A stretch of DNA of 64,000 bases from Paenibacillus methanolicus (GCF_008124765.1 NZ_VNHS01000001.1:992001-1056000); one strand, 5' to 3'; shown: positions 1 to 9,135, counted from the first letter of the stretch. Made by a program: numbers and translations. The notes: generated by a model not told the origin, from the sequence alone.

Positions 1-236
1 GTGTCATTGCCGCCTGTTTCGCCCAGAAGAACGGCGCGAAGTCCGGAGATTTCCTGCGATGCGTTCACCTGAATCGACTTCGTATTGAAGACGATAGCGG
101 CTTTGCGGTCGATAAGATCCGAATAAGACTCGTCTACATTCGACAAATTAGAATATGACACAAAGCTGATCGTTCCCATCAGCGCGGATAGAATAAAAAA
201 TCCGGTTTGAAGTTTTGCGCCAACTGACATTTTCAC
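1..236 (-). CDS. Methyl-accepting chemotaxis protein, N-terminal fragment
   Basis: The gene runs off the left edge; only about 78 N-terminal codons are visible. They encode a short basic start, one hydrophobic helix (about residues 11-28, around TGFFILSALMGTISFVSY) and then a polar helical stretch with the pattern S-x-L-I-D-R-K-A-A-I-V-x-N that is usual at the start of four-helix-bundle ligand-binding domains of chemotaxis receptors. GTG at 236 is preferred over ATG at 230 because a G-rich ribosome binding site (GGGGG) lies 10 bases upstream of it; the two are in frame and differ by two codons. The signalling domain is outside the window, so the receptor call rests on the N-terminus alone; a sensor kinase is the alternative. 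Confidence 0.6.
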   Translation of the reverse strand, partial: MKMSVGAKLQTGFFILSALMGTISFVSYSNLSNVDESYSDLIDRKAAIVFNTKSIQVNASQEISGLRAVLLGETGGND

Positions 237-470
237 TCGTTATTTTCCCCCTGTATATGAAATCTCGTGATGTTGACGTCGAAGTCCTTCCCTTCATCGT
301 GGCTTAGTCATCTTAGCGTATCCTTGCGTCCCAATGGGCAGGGAATTACAGGCATGCTTCGCGGTTCATGAACAAAATCGAGCGGGAGTGATACTTCGCG
401 CGCATGTGGGTAATTAGTGGATGAGCACTTGGAAATCATTATCGAACGTTCTGCAAAGGAGTGGATCACC

Positions 471-896
471 ATGACAGTCGCGGAGAAACAGCAATTGCAG
501 GCTAAAATTCTCGAGGCGATGGACAAGCATCGGATCGCAGCATTCGCCACCGTTGAAGGCAACAAGCCAAAGGTTCGGTATATGGCCTTATTTCACGACG
601 GCATGAATGTATATTTGGCGACGGACCGCAAGACGCACAAAGTCGAAGAGCTCCAGCAAAACCCGAATGTATCGCTGCTGCTCGGCTATGAAGCCGGTTC
701 GGCGCCGCAAGTCGTCGAGCTGGAAGGCACAGCCTCGATCACGAAGGACGACAGCCTCCGGCAAAAGCTATGGAACAAAGAGTTATCCAAGTGGTTCGAA
801 GGTCCGGATGACCCGAACTACGTCATTCTAGATATTCAGCCATCCGTCATTAATTATTATGACGAGCAAGGGAAGCCTCAACGCTGGACGCCATAA
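471..896 (+). CDS. Pyridoxamine 5'-phosphate oxidase family (split-barrel FMN-binding) protein
   Basis: A 141-residue protein of the split-barrel PPOX fold. The N-terminal half has the family pattern of a helix followed by RIAAFATVEGNKPKVRYM, then MNVYLATDRKTHKVEELQQNP, which matches the strand-turn-helix that holds flavin or a related cofactor (F420 or haem in other members); the C-terminus ends in a strand of the type VILDIQPSVINYYDEQGK, like general stress protein 26 relatives. The start at 471 is chosen because AAAGGAG lies at 453-459 with good spacing; an in-frame ATG at 417 has no such site. The gene stands alone and ends in a hairpin shared with the convergent gene. The substrate cannot be told from the sequence. 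Confidence 0.85.
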   Translation: MTVAEKQQLQAKILEAMDKHRIAAFATVEGNKPKVRYMALFHDGMNVYLATDRKTHKVEELQQNPNVSLLLGYEAGSAPQVVELEGTASITKDDSLRQKLWNKELSKWFEGPDDPNYVILDIQPSVINYYDEQGKPQRWTP

Positions 897-957
897 CACG
901 AAAAGCCGTATGCCAACGCTGCAAAACACAGCGGAAGCTTACGGCTTTCGTGTTTGT
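895..957. terminator. Bidirectional terminator between convergent genes
   Basis: AACACGAAAAGCCGTA at 895-910 pairs with TACGGCTTTCGTGTT at 940-954 with one bulged A. The hairpin sits between the convergent PPOX and DHFR-like genes and has T-rich flanks on both sides. Confidence 0.6.
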
Positions 958-967
958 AACACAACCT

Positions 968-1495
968 TTATTGCGCCCGGTTATACGTCATGATGGCGAT
1001 ATCGCCATACGTCTCGGTAGCGGCTAATCGGAAGCTCACGGATTTCGTGCCGGCCGGGAATAACGGAATGCCTTGGCCCAGCACGGTCGGAATGATTGCG
1101 ATCTGCATTTCGTCGATCAAGTCGCGCTCCAGGAACAACCGCACGATCTCCCCGCCTCCTTCTAGCCATATATGCCCCTGAGAAGTTTGCCTAAGACGCT
1201 CGATTAACTGCTCCGGTGGTTCGGAAGTGAACTCGACCAGCCCCTCGCTCGGGCGCGCCGTTCGGGAATACACATAACAAGGTTTGCCCGCGTACATCCA
1301 TGTATCCGATAACCCCAAACAGATGTCATAGGTAGCTCGACCCATAATAATCGAACCTATGCCTTCATAGAACTTTCCGTACCCGTTGTCCCCTTCGCCT
1401 GCCACCTCTTCCAGCCAGTCCACCGATCCGTCTTCTCTCGCAATGTAACCGTCCAAGCTCATGGCAATGTACAAAATCGTTTTCTTCTTCGTCAT
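968..1495 (-). CDS. Dihydrofolate reductase family (RibD C-terminal-like) protein
   Basis: A 175-residue protein of the RibD C-terminal/DHFR-like fold. It opens with ILYIAMSLDGYIAREDGSVDWL, the usual first strand and helix, followed by GSIIMGRATYD (NADPH-binding loop), IWLEGGGEIVRLFLERDLIDEM (the GGG pyrophosphate-binding motif) and a C-terminal PTVLGQGIPLFP. B. subtilis YwjB and YyaP are proteins of this kind. It is probably an NADPH-dependent reductase of unknown substrate rather than true FolA. The start has AAGGGAG 9 bases upstream. It is divergent from a WYL-domain regulator across a 75-base gap that contains a perfect dyad, which suggests local regulation. Confidence 0.88.
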   Translation of the reverse strand: MTKKKTILYIAMSLDGYIAREDGSVDWLEEVAGEGDNGYGKFYEGIGSIIMGRATYDICLGLSDTWMYAGKPCYVYSRTARPSEGLVEFTSEPPEQLIERLRQTSQGHIWLEGGGEIVRLFLERDLIDEMQIAIIPTVLGQGIPLFPAGTKSVSFRLAATETYGDIAIMTYNRAQ

Positions 1496-1532
1496 CGATT
1501 ATCGCTCCCTTCATAGGTTTATGCTATCATCG

Positions 1533-1548
1533 AACTATGACAATAGTT
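1533..1548. promoter_or_regulatory. Putative operator dyad between divergent genes
   Basis: AACTAT GACA ATAGTT is a perfect inverted repeat (6-base arms, 4-base centre). On the minus strand it covers TTGTCA (1544-1539), a -35-like hexamer for the reductase gene, and it abuts TTGACG at 1547-1552 on the plus strand. It is the only clear dyad in the gap and a natural candidate site for the adjacent WYL regulator. Confidence 0.5.
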
Positions 1549-1570
1549 GACGTAATTAAGCGAGGGGATC

Positions 1571-2497
1571 ATGATGAACGGCAGAAGGCTTGCGCTCATG
1601 CAAATTCTGGATTCACGCAAGAAGTATACGGCCCGCGAATTGGCCGAACGGTTCGGCGTCTCGATGCGGACGATCCAGCGCGATCTGGATTATTTGCAGA
1701 CGATCGGGGTGCCGCTCTACGCCGAGGTAGGCGCGGGCGGCGGCTATCGTGCGCTGCCGAACCGGCTCATGCCGCCCTTGCAGCTCAATCAATCCGAGGC
1801 GCTCGGCCTATTCATGCTGCTCCAGCTGCTGGAACTCGTGCCCGACTTCCCGTATGGAGAGATTCGAAGCCACTTGGCCGATCATTACTATAGTTCCCTC
1901 CCCCTGGATACGAAGGAGCAGATCGACCGAATCGGCGACCACCTGGCGTTCATCCAGCGCGCTGCCGTCATTCCTGCGCCATGGACCACCCTCATTCTGG
2001 AAGCCGCCATGGAGAAGAGACGGCTGTCGTTCGACTATTCTTCTTCGGGCGGCATAAAAATAACCCAAGCATTCCCGCTTGGGTTGTATTATGAGCAAGG
2101 TTGCTGGTACGTGCCCGCCCTCAAAGACGAGCGTACGCTTCTCTATCGCGCGGACCGGATGCACAATGTATGCAAACTCGACGCGACATTGCCCGAACTT
2201 CAGACGATGAAAGAATGGATGAAACAGGAAGACGACCGCGAACGCGTGCAAGTGTCTCTGCAGTTCACGCCATTCGGCGCGCGTGTCGCACAGACCGATC
2301 CGGATTATGACCTCATTACCGATGACAGATGGGAAGGCTTGGTTCCGCATCAAGAGCTGCCGTTCTTGGCGCGCAAACTGCTGCGGTTCGGTCCCGAGGT
2401 GCGCGTGCTGCAGCCGCCGGCGCTTCGCAGCCTCGTTGCCGGACTGCTGCGCCAGGCAGCCGAGCAATACGCGCATGACGAGGATGTCACGTCATGA
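1571..2497 (+). CDS. YafY-type transcriptional regulator (HTH + WYL domain)
   Basis: A 308-residue DNA-binding protein. Residues 5-60 form a winged helix of the HTH_11 type (ALMQILDSRKKYTARELAERF, then SMRTIQRDLDYLQTIGVPL). Residues about 140-220 are a WYL domain with RRLSFDYSS and AFPLGLYYEQGCWYVPAL, a ligand-sensing SH3-like fold; a C-terminal extension closes it. Family members repress or activate neighbouring genes in answer to small ligands or nucleic acids. The ribosome binding site is GAGGGG; ATG codons at 1571 and 1574 are both possible. It is divergent from the DHFR-like gene and probably acts on the dyad between them. Confidence 0.88.
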   Translation: MMNGRRLALMQILDSRKKYTARELAERFGVSMRTIQRDLDYLQTIGVPLYAEVGAGGGYRALPNRLMPPLQLNQSEALGLFMLLQLLELVPDFPYGEIRSHLADHYYSSLPLDTKEQIDRIGDHLAFIQRAAVIPAPWTTLILEAAMEKRRLSFDYSSSGGIKITQAFPLGLYYEQGCWYVPALKDERTLLYRADRMHNVCKLDATLPELQTMKEWMKQEDDRERVQVSLQFTPFGARVAQTDPDYDLITDDRWEGLVPHQELPFLARKLLRFGPEVRVLQPPALRSLVAGLLRQAAEQYAHDEDVTS

Positions 2498-2594
2498 GCA
2501 AATGAGCTGCAATATAGCGAGGCTGCTAGTCGGCAATCCTAATGAATTTAACGTTGCGTCGATTGAGCTAGGGGAAGACGCGATGCGCTGCTCG

Positions 2595-5500
2595 TTATCC
2601 TTGCTGCTTCGCGATCCGCTGCTCCAATCTGCGCACCCGCTCGAATGTGGCGCGCAGCATGCCGATCCCGATCCCGGGATGCAGCTGGATGAGCTTCGAC
2701 ATCGCCTGGCCGTCGATCGTCAGCTGCCGAAGCCTGGGCTCGGCGGCGATTCCGTTCGCGGTTGCCAGCGTCCCGTAGAGCGAGGAGGATTCGCCGTATA
2801 CATAGCGCGGACCAAGCCGGGCGATGATCTCTTGGTTATTGCCGGCGGTAAGCTCAACGGTGCCTTCCATGATGACGCCCATTGCCGTGTTCGGCTGCCC
2901 CATCGTGAATAACCGTTTCCCCGCCGGTATGATTTCTTCTTCCGCGATCCCTGCCACATAACCGAGTTCTTCAAGCGTCAGGCCTTTAAAGAACGGAACC
3001 TCTTTCAAAAACAACACTTTGTCCAGCATGCCCAAAAGCTGCCGCGGCTCGTTCATCTCCACACTCTCCTTTCGCTCCAGCGCATCCGCCGTGATCAAAC
3101 GCAGCCACGGATCCCGATCCGCCGACATGCGTCCGATCATCGTCTGCATGCCGGCATCGGTCATCTCCGCATGCGCCAGCTCATCCCAATCCGACAGCAA
3201 TAGCAGAATCGCCGATGCCAACCGCTTGTCGCCGGCGCCTTCAGCCAGCGCCTCCAGCCCGTTCTCGCGCACCTCCTCGTCCGCGTCTTCGGTCGCTAGG
3301 CGAATCGCCCGCATCACGTCCTCCTCGCCAAGCCGATCCATGACCGCCCAACAGCCGCCAAGCACGAATTTGCGCAACTCGTCGCTTCGCATGGCCGCCA
3401 GATCCGCGAGACCTTGATGGCCTCCGGCATGTAGCGCGGCCGCAAGCGCCCTGCTAGTCCGGAGATAATCGGCAGCTCCCATCGTCAGCGGCACCAGCAG
3501 TTCGCGGATTCTCGCCTCGTCGAGCAGGACGGATAGCGCCCGCACGGTCGCATTCCATGCTTTCATCGGAAGCTCGCTAACATACAGCAGGAGCGGTTCA
3601 ACCGCCTCCTCGCCCATTCGAGCGAATGCCTCCACGGTCGTCTCATGCAAGGCCGGTTCTGCAAATTCCAGTCCTTCCAAGAGCCACGGAATGACCTCCG
3701 TATGCTTCAAGGCGCCCATGCAGCTGATCGCTTCGGCCCGCACCGCCGGATCCGCGTCGCCGAGCAACTGCTCGACGTCGGGCAAGAATTTCACTAACCC
3801 AAGTTCCGCGATCGTGCGGCACATATATACGGCGGGCTCGCCCATCTCGTCCAAGTAGCGCCCGATCACTTCGTAGCACGCCTCGTAACTCGGCTCGCTG
3901 CCAAGGGCATGCAGCGCTTTGATCGCTTCGGCCACGACCTTCGGATGCGAATCGAGCAGCTTGAGCCGGATGAAATAGACCGACTGATGCGAGAGGTGCT
4001 TCGCGGTGCCAAGCAGCTTCGCCGCTTGAGCGCGCACTTCGTAATCGTCGTCCTCCAGGAACGCCGCTATGCGCACGAGCGTCTGCAGCCCCGCCTCCTC
4101 CAGCCGCATGGCCCGCAGCGCGGCAAGACGCAGACGCGCGCTCGGATCGTCGGCGAATCGGAGCAGTTCCGGCAAATACGTCGGCTGACCCAAACGTCCG
4201 ATCAGTTCAAGCGCGAGCTCGCGGGCGTAATCGTTCTCGTGACGAAGCAGCGTTTGAAGTACTGCATCCGAACGCCCCTGCTTCACGAATTCATCCAACG
4301 CCGAGACGAGATCCTCTCCTTCCTCCGTCATCGCCTGAACGGTACGTACGAGCTGCCGGATATACAGCTGCCTGCCGATGAGCGCAAGGATGACGAGAAG
4401 GACTGAACCGATCGCGCCCGTCCAGACGAGCACAGCCCATGACAAGCCCGCTCCGGCATGCAAATATTGCAGCAGGGCACCGAGCAGAATGCCGCCCGAA
4501 GCCGCGATTCCCTGCGCGATGTAACGGTAACCATCCCGTTCCTGCATCGGCAGCAGCTTGAAGAACATTTGATTCGCCGGTTCCGCGAAATAATAAAGCA
4601 GCAAATACACGAACATGTATCCGGCGGACAACGTATACAGCAGCATATCTAACCCAAGCGTCGCCCCTACCAGCACGAAGCTGGCGGCGAATACCGCGGC
4701 GATCGCCGCCAGCATGCTGCTCGGCCCGAGCGCGTTCATCAGGCGTCCCGAGACGAGCTGAAGCAGCAGCGCGAACGTGAACAGCAGCGTCGTTACTTTG
4801 CCGAAAAATGCCGCGAAGTCGGTCTCGTCCGGGTAGAACCGGTGCGTTTGCGACAAGAATGTGTATTCCATCAGGAAATAAAGCGCGGGCATCAAGGTCA
4901 TAATAGCCACCGCGCAAAGCAGATACGGCGATTGGAACACTCGCTTGAACATCAGCATCGAACCGGCGCCCTCGGTTTGAGCAGCCCCCTTCGCGGCGCG
5001 TTCTTCTTTCAACGTCAACGGAACGAGATACACCGAGATCGCCCGCCAATAGTTGAACGACCCGGCAAGCAGCAGCAGCGGCGCAAGCATATACACCGCG
5101 TCGGCGCCGAGCGACCGGCTGACGGCTTGACTAATCAATCCGGCCGCGATCCCGCCGAGCGCCGCGCCGGATACGAAGACGGGCATGACCCGCTTCGCCT
5201 GCTGGGTCGGACAGAGATCGATCGCCAAGCTCCACAGCAGAATTGTCTGCTGCCGGACGACGAAGCTGGACGTCAGGAATAAGAACGGATAATAGAGGCC
5301 AAAGTCGAGTCCGGTCAATCGAATGGTCAAGAGCGCGGCCGCGTTGAGCGTCACGATCGAACCCATCACGACGTACATCGCTCGCATCCACTGCGGCTTC
5401 GGCAGCCGGTTCGCAAGCCAGGACATCAGCCACGCTTCCAGAGGCAGGATGACCGCTTCTGCCGCGTATACGTAAGGTAAGTACTCGCTGCCGAACCGGT

Positions 5501-5639
5501 CGTTGAATAGCGTCATATAACCGTTATAGTTCAACATTTCGGAGATGCCGCACAGAAAAAATATCGGCGTCATCATCGCCAGCTTGCGCCGGTCCTCGAG
5601 TTTGACGCCGATCCATCTCAACAACGCATTTATCATCAT
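2595..5639 (-). CDS. Npt1/Npt2-type nucleotide transporter-like protein with HEAT repeats and cNMP-binding domain
   Basis: A 1014-residue three-part protein. Residues about 1-440 hold around 12 hydrophobic segments in MFS/ATP-ADP-translocase style (for example FFLCGISEMLNYNGYMTLF and VMPVFVSGAALGGIAAGLI). Residues about 450-860 are a run of HEAT-like alpha-alpha repeats (patterns such as YARELALELIGRLGQPTYLPELLRF cut into units LRLAALRAM, VRAQAAKLLG, VRAEAISCMGALKH). Residues about 885-1005 look like a cyclic-nucleotide-binding domain (FFKGLTLEELGYVAGIAEE, MGQPNTAMGVIMEGTVEL, YVYGESS). Such fusions are annotated as Npt1/Npt2 family proteins; whether they move nucleotides is not established. 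It follows a GNAT gene by 19 bases on the same strand. Any link to the injection system is only proximity. Confidence 0.78.
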   Translation of the reverse strand: MMINALLRWIGVKLEDRRKLAMMTPIFFLCGISEMLNYNGYMTLFNDRFGSEYLPYVYAAEAVILPLEAWLMSWLANRLPKPQWMRAMYVVMGSIVTLNAAALLTIRLTGLDFGLYYPFLFLTSSFVVRQQTILLWSLAIDLCPTQQAKRVMPVFVSGAALGGIAAGLISQAVSRSLGADAVYMLAPLLLLAGSFNYWRAISVYLVPLTLKEERAAKGAAQTEGAGSMLMFKRVFQSPYLLCAVAIMTLMPALYFLMEYTFLSQTHRFYPDETDFAAFFGKVTTLLFTFALLLQLVSGRLMNALGPSSMLAAIAAVFAASFVLVGATLGLDMLLYTLSAGYMFVYLLLYYFAEPANQMFFKLLPMQERDGYRYIAQGIAASGGILLGALLQYLHAGAGLSWAVLVWTGAIGSVLLVILALIGRQLYIRQLVRTVQAMTEEGEDLVSALDEFVKQGRSDAVLQTLLRHENDYARELALELIGRLGQPTYLPELLRFADDPSARLRLAALRAMRLEEAGLQTLVRIAAFLEDDDYEVRAQAAKLLGTAKHLSHQSVYFIRLKLLDSHPKVVAEAIKALHALGSEPSYEACYEVIGRYLDEMGEPAVYMCRTIAELGLVKFLPDVEQLLGDADPAVRAEAISCMGALKHTEVIPWLLEGLEFAEPALHETTVEAFARMGEEAVEPLLLYVSELPMKAWNATVRALSVLLDEARIRELLVPLTMGAADYLRTSRALAAALHAGGHQGLADLAAMRSDELRKFVLGGCWAVMDRLGEEDVMRAIRLATEDADEEVRENGLEALAEGAGDKRLASAILLLLSDWDELAHAEMTDAGMQTMIGRMSADRDPWLRLITADALERKESVEMNEPRQLLGMLDKVLFLKEVPFFKGLTLEELGYVAGIAEEEIIPAGKRLFTMGQPNTAMGVIMEGTVELTAGNNQEIIARLGPRYVYGESSSLYGTLATANGIAAEPRLRQLTIDGQAMSKLIQLHPGIGIGMLRATFERVRRLEQRIAKQQG

Positions 5640-5658
5640 CGATGCACCTGTCGCGCGA

Positions 5659-6153
5659 TTACAGCTTCAAATAATAAACAAGCCGGTCTTCGCCTTCAAA
5701 ATAATAGTCCTTCATTCTTCCCGCGACCTCGAAGCCATGCCGCTCGAATAGGCGGCGGATCGGCAGGTACGAGTCCAGATCGCAAGTATACGTGATAATG
5801 TATCGCGCTCCCCTGCCGCGCAGAAGCGAAATCATGTCTTCGATCAGCAACGATCCGATGCCGTCCTTGCGGTACGACTTATGCACGACGATATAGTCCC
5901 AATAGTAGCCGCCCGTCCGCTGTTCGTTCTCCATGAAGCTATTGACGCCGATAATGCCGTCCTTCTCGCAACCTACGTAACGATATATATAATCGCCGTC
6001 AAGCGCGCGCAACGGGTTGTTTCGAAAATGTTCGATTTCGCCCGGCGTGTGCCGCGTATCGTCAAACGAGCGGTCAGACAGGAAGAACGCGGTTATATTA
6101 GCCGCGTCCTCCTTCGTCCCTAATGATTGTACCTGATAGCGATCCTTGCTCAT
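5659..6153 (-). CDS. GNAT family N-acetyltransferase
   Basis: A 164-residue acetyl-CoA-dependent acyltransferase. Motif A, which grips the pyrophosphate of acetyl-CoA, is YRKDGIGSLLIEDMISLLRGRG (residues about 95-116); the following strand ARYIITYTCD and the LFERHGFEVAGRMKDYYF end fit motif B. A strand WDYIVVHKSYR precedes motif A as usual. The substrate is unknown. It sits 20 bases downstream of the degenerate-cyclase gene and 19 bases upstream of the Npt-like gene, all on the minus strand, so the three may be cotranscribed. Confidence 0.88.
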   Translation of the reverse strand: MSKDRYQVQSLGTKEDAANITAFFLSDRSFDDTRHTPGEIEHFRNNPLRALDGDYIYRYVGCEKDGIIGVNSFMENEQRTGGYYWDYIVVHKSYRKDGIGSLLIEDMISLLRGRGARYIITYTCDLDSYLPIRRLFERHGFEVAGRMKDYYFEGEDRLVYYLKL

Positions 6154-6173
6154 GATGTTGGCTCCCTCTTTAT

Positions 6174-8942
6174 CTATGAAACGGCTAGCGTGCCGTTCCA
6201 GTCCGCCGCAGTGCCCTGTTGATAGTATTCATCGCAGAGATAGAAATATAATTTGGCCGCCTTATCCTGCCGATTCCATTTGATTACTTCCACGAACGTC
6301 TCGCGGGCATCGAAGAATCGTCCTTCCTGATACAGGGCGACGCCGCGCTCGAAGAGCGCTTTGGTCTTGTCTTTACCGAGCCGCGCCGTCTCCTCGTCGC
6401 CTTCGTAAATGTCGTACAATTCCAGCGGAAGCTCCTTGCTATCCAGCTGTATGCGGCCCAGCCACCGGTATTGGAATCGCTCCGGCGCTTCCATCGTCTC
6501 GAGCGCCGTGCGCGTAATGAGGATCGAGGCGCCAAGTTGCTCCGACGCTTCTTCCAATCGCGTGGTCAAGCTGACATCGTCGGAGATGACGTTGCTCTCC
6601 ATGCGGGACTCTTCGCCGATAATCCCCATCATGAGCGCGCCCTTGTGAATGGCGATGCCGAGGTCGACCGGCGGATAGCCCGACTTGCGCCGGTGGCCGT
6701 TATACACGATGAGCTCCTTGCGGATCGCGATCGCCGATTGGATCGCATCCTCCGTCCGGGAAGGAAACAGCGACATGAATCCGGCGCCCAAATAGCTGCT
6801 GATCAATCCCTCTTCCTTGCGCACGAGCGGACCGAAACGACTTAGGAAGGAGTTCATGAAGTTGAAGTTTTCCTTCGGCGTCAGCCGCTTGGTCATGTCA
6901 TAGAACGAGCGGATTTTGGCGACCATGACGACCATGTTCTGCTGTACCTGGTCGCCTAGATGGACGTCCAGTATCCCGCGTTTGCCCAAATACTTGATGA
7001 CCTGTTGCGGAACGAACCGGTACGACGCTTCGCTGAAATCGGTGATGTCGCGAATGTACTGCCGAATATGACGAACCATGAGATTGAATTGCTCGCCCAA
7101 GTCCGCGACTTCGTCACGGGAGCGAATCGACACTTCGACGTCCCAGTTGCCATTCGTTATTTCCGTTACGCTCCGGCGCAGCTTGCGCAGCGAAGCGAGC
7201 AAGAAGTAGGACGAGACCACGAAGACCAGCAGAATGAGGAACGTAATTAAGATGATCTGCCGGATGACGCTGTCGAAGATGCGGCCATTCTCCTGGTTCA
7301 GCACGTTGCGGTCTCGGCCGGTCTCGAAGATGCCGACGACCGTGCCCTCCGAGTTATAGATCGGCGCCAGCGCGTACGTCCACTGCCCCTCCGCGTCGTC
7401 TGTCGAATTACTGCGGATCTGGCCCTGTTCCAGCACGGCCAAGTTCTCGGGCGTCAGCTCATATGGTTTGAACATATTGATGCCGTCGTTATCGTCGGTG
7501 ATGATATACAGCTTGCCGTCCTCGTACTTGTACACCGTGCTGTACAAGCCGCGTCGGTTCTCGCTGTTCTCGCCTTCGAACAGGATGTTCATCCGTTCTT
7601 TAATTTGAAGGTAATCATAGTTCATATAGTCGTTCGGCGACGTCAACCGCTCCAGCTGATCGCCGTCGATGATGTACTTGCCGCTCTGCGCCAGCACCGA
7701 CAGCTCCCGCTGCATCTCTTCTTCCATCTTGGCCGAGAACGATTGATAGATGGAATTGGAGAGCAGCACCATGGAGATGGCGATGAGCGGCACGAAGGCA
7801 ACCATCTGCTTCAAGAAGAACGAAATACGCCGGCGCATGACATGCACGTAGGTTAGTCGTAGCGCAAGCGCGACGAGCGCCACAGCCGCAACCGCAGCCG
7901 CCCATACGAGCCAATGATGCAATCTCTCCTGCCCGTTGAACTTGATCTGGTCCACCGTCCGGACCGGGTCGCCGGCGGCCGTCGCTTCCACCAGGCGATC
8001 CGCCAACACGTAGATGCCGGCTTGCTCGCCAATCTCGTAATCGGCCAGCTCCCCGGCCGCGCTGATCTCGGCATGAGCGAGCGTCTCCAGCGGCTGGTGG
8101 GCGGACGGCCTCAGTCTCGTAACCGTATTTTGCGCCCGGTCGATGAACGTCACGCTGTCGCGTTCGCCGAGTTTAAGCCGCTCCGGGAAGTTCTTGCGCG
8201 TCGACGACATCACCGTCGTCGGATACAGCTTCGTGCTCTGGCCGTCATCCCCGACGCGATAAATCGCGCCTCGCCTGGTCGCGTAATAAATCTGACCCGG
8301 CTCGTGGCCGGCGATCTCGGATATGTATCGGTCCGGCGGAAGCGTGAAGGCGAACGGCTGATCCCACTTCCCCGTGGACAACATCATTCGCTTTTGTTCG
8401 ACGCCCGAAGTGCCGGAGATGAAGAACGAGAGCTCGTCACCGTTCACCTGCAGCGCTTTAATTTGACCGATCCGCTTGCTCTTCCGGTCGCCCTTCCATT
8501 CGAACAACTGGCGTTCCAGCTTCCCATCCTTCGTATATCGCAGGATGTGCTCCGAGATGACGTACAGTCCGTATTCGTCCAACTGCGTATCGAGAACGTA
8601 CAAACGCCCTTCCCCGTCAACGGCGAGCTCCGTATAGATGCTCGGCGCGGCCCCGCTTTGCGGATCCTTGTTGATTTGGAACAGTCTCCGCCCTTCCGCA
8701 TCGAACGCTTCGATCCGCTGCTTCTCCTCGCTAATGACATATCGGCCGCCGCTGCCGTCGCTCGCCGATGCCGACACGTTCGATAGCGGCGTCGCGGATT
8801 GGAACGGGCTGGATTGCAGCACTTCGCGATTGACGAACAAAAACATGGCCAACGAGGCGAGAACCATCGCCACGATGCACAGCCAAACTACGCCTCTGGT
8901 GGACGGCTGCGCCGGCATTCTCTTCTTCGTATTCGGTTTCAT
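6174..8942 (-). CDS. Membrane sensor protein with degenerate adenylate/guanylate cyclase domain
   Basis: A 922-residue membrane protein. TM1 is at about 17-37, followed by a beta-propeller/NHL-like extracytoplasmic part (about 60-340, with units such as DGEGRLYVLD), TM2 (343-364) and TM3 (374-396), a second extracellular sensor (about 400-558), TM4 (561-584), a HAMP-like helix pair (585-636), a class III cyclase homology domain (about 668-820) and a TPR-like tail (about 860-910). The two metal-binding aspartates are gone: the FADIRGF site reads VAKIRSF (Lys676) and the YIGDAIM site reads YLGAGFM (Ala720), so cyclase activity is unlikely and a binding or signalling role more probable. ATG at 8942 is preferred (GGAG 10 bases upstream); an in-frame ATG at 9038 lacks a site. 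It is divergent from the PAAR/MORN pair. Confidence 0.82.
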   Translation of the reverse strand: MKPNTKKRMPAQPSTRGVVWLCIVAMVLASLAMFLFVNREVLQSSPFQSATPLSNVSASASDGSGGRYVISEEKQRIEAFDAEGRRLFQINKDPQSGAAPSIYTELAVDGEGRLYVLDTQLDEYGLYVISEHILRYTKDGKLERQLFEWKGDRKSKRIGQIKALQVNGDELSFFISGTSGVEQKRMMLSTGKWDQPFAFTLPPDRYISEIAGHEPGQIYYATRRGAIYRVGDDGQSTKLYPTTVMSSTRKNFPERLKLGERDSVTFIDRAQNTVTRLRPSAHQPLETLAHAEISAAGELADYEIGEQAGIYVLADRLVEATAAGDPVRTVDQIKFNGQERLHHWLVWAAAVAAVALVALALRLTYVHVMRRRISFFLKQMVAFVPLIAISMVLLSNSIYQSFSAKMEEEMQRELSVLAQSGKYIIDGDQLERLTSPNDYMNYDYLQIKERMNILFEGENSENRRGLYSTVYKYEDGKLYIITDDNDGINMFKPYELTPENLAVLEQGQIRSNSTDDAEGQWTYALAPIYNSEGTVVGIFETGRDRNVLNQENGRIFDSVIRQIILITFLILLVFVVSSYFLLASLRKLRRSVTEITNGNWDVEVSIRSRDEVADLGEQFNLMVRHIRQYIRDITDFSEASYRFVPQQVIKYLGKRGILDVHLGDQVQQNMVVMVAKIRSFYDMTKRLTPKENFNFMNSFLSRFGPLVRKEEGLISSYLGAGFMSLFPSRTEDAIQSAIAIRKELIVYNGHRRKSGYPPVDLGIAIHKGALMMGIIGEESRMESNVISDDVSLTTRLEEASEQLGASILITRTALETMEAPERFQYRWLGRIQLDSKELPLELYDIYEGDEETARLGKDKTKALFERGVALYQEGRFFDARETFVEVIKWNRQDKAAKLYFYLCDEYYQQGTAADWNGTLAVS

Positions 8943-9053
8943 ATGCCAATTGCTCCATTTCGAATCGGTTCTATTATCTCCTTCTATACTACTACAAATA
9001 AGTAGGCCGCAACACTTAAACTTTCCTTCATTCGCCATAATCCGACATCATCT

Positions 9054-9118
9054 CTTGATGGTTTAATTTGCTTTATAGTACTATTATTAATAGTAGAAAC
9101 GAAACGGAACGCCGTTCC
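9054..9118. promoter_or_regulatory. Divergent control region with two perfect dyads
   Basis: TACTATTA-T-TAATAGTA at 9079-9095 and GGAAC-GCC-GTTCC at 9106-9118 are perfect inverted repeats just upstream of the PAAR-like gene. A TTGATG hexamer near 9054 and TACTAT at 9079-9084, 18 bases apart, could be its -35 and -10, so the first dyad would cover the -10 and the second lies in the leader. Confidence 0.4.
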
Positions 9119-9135
9119 AAGAGGAGAACAAATAT

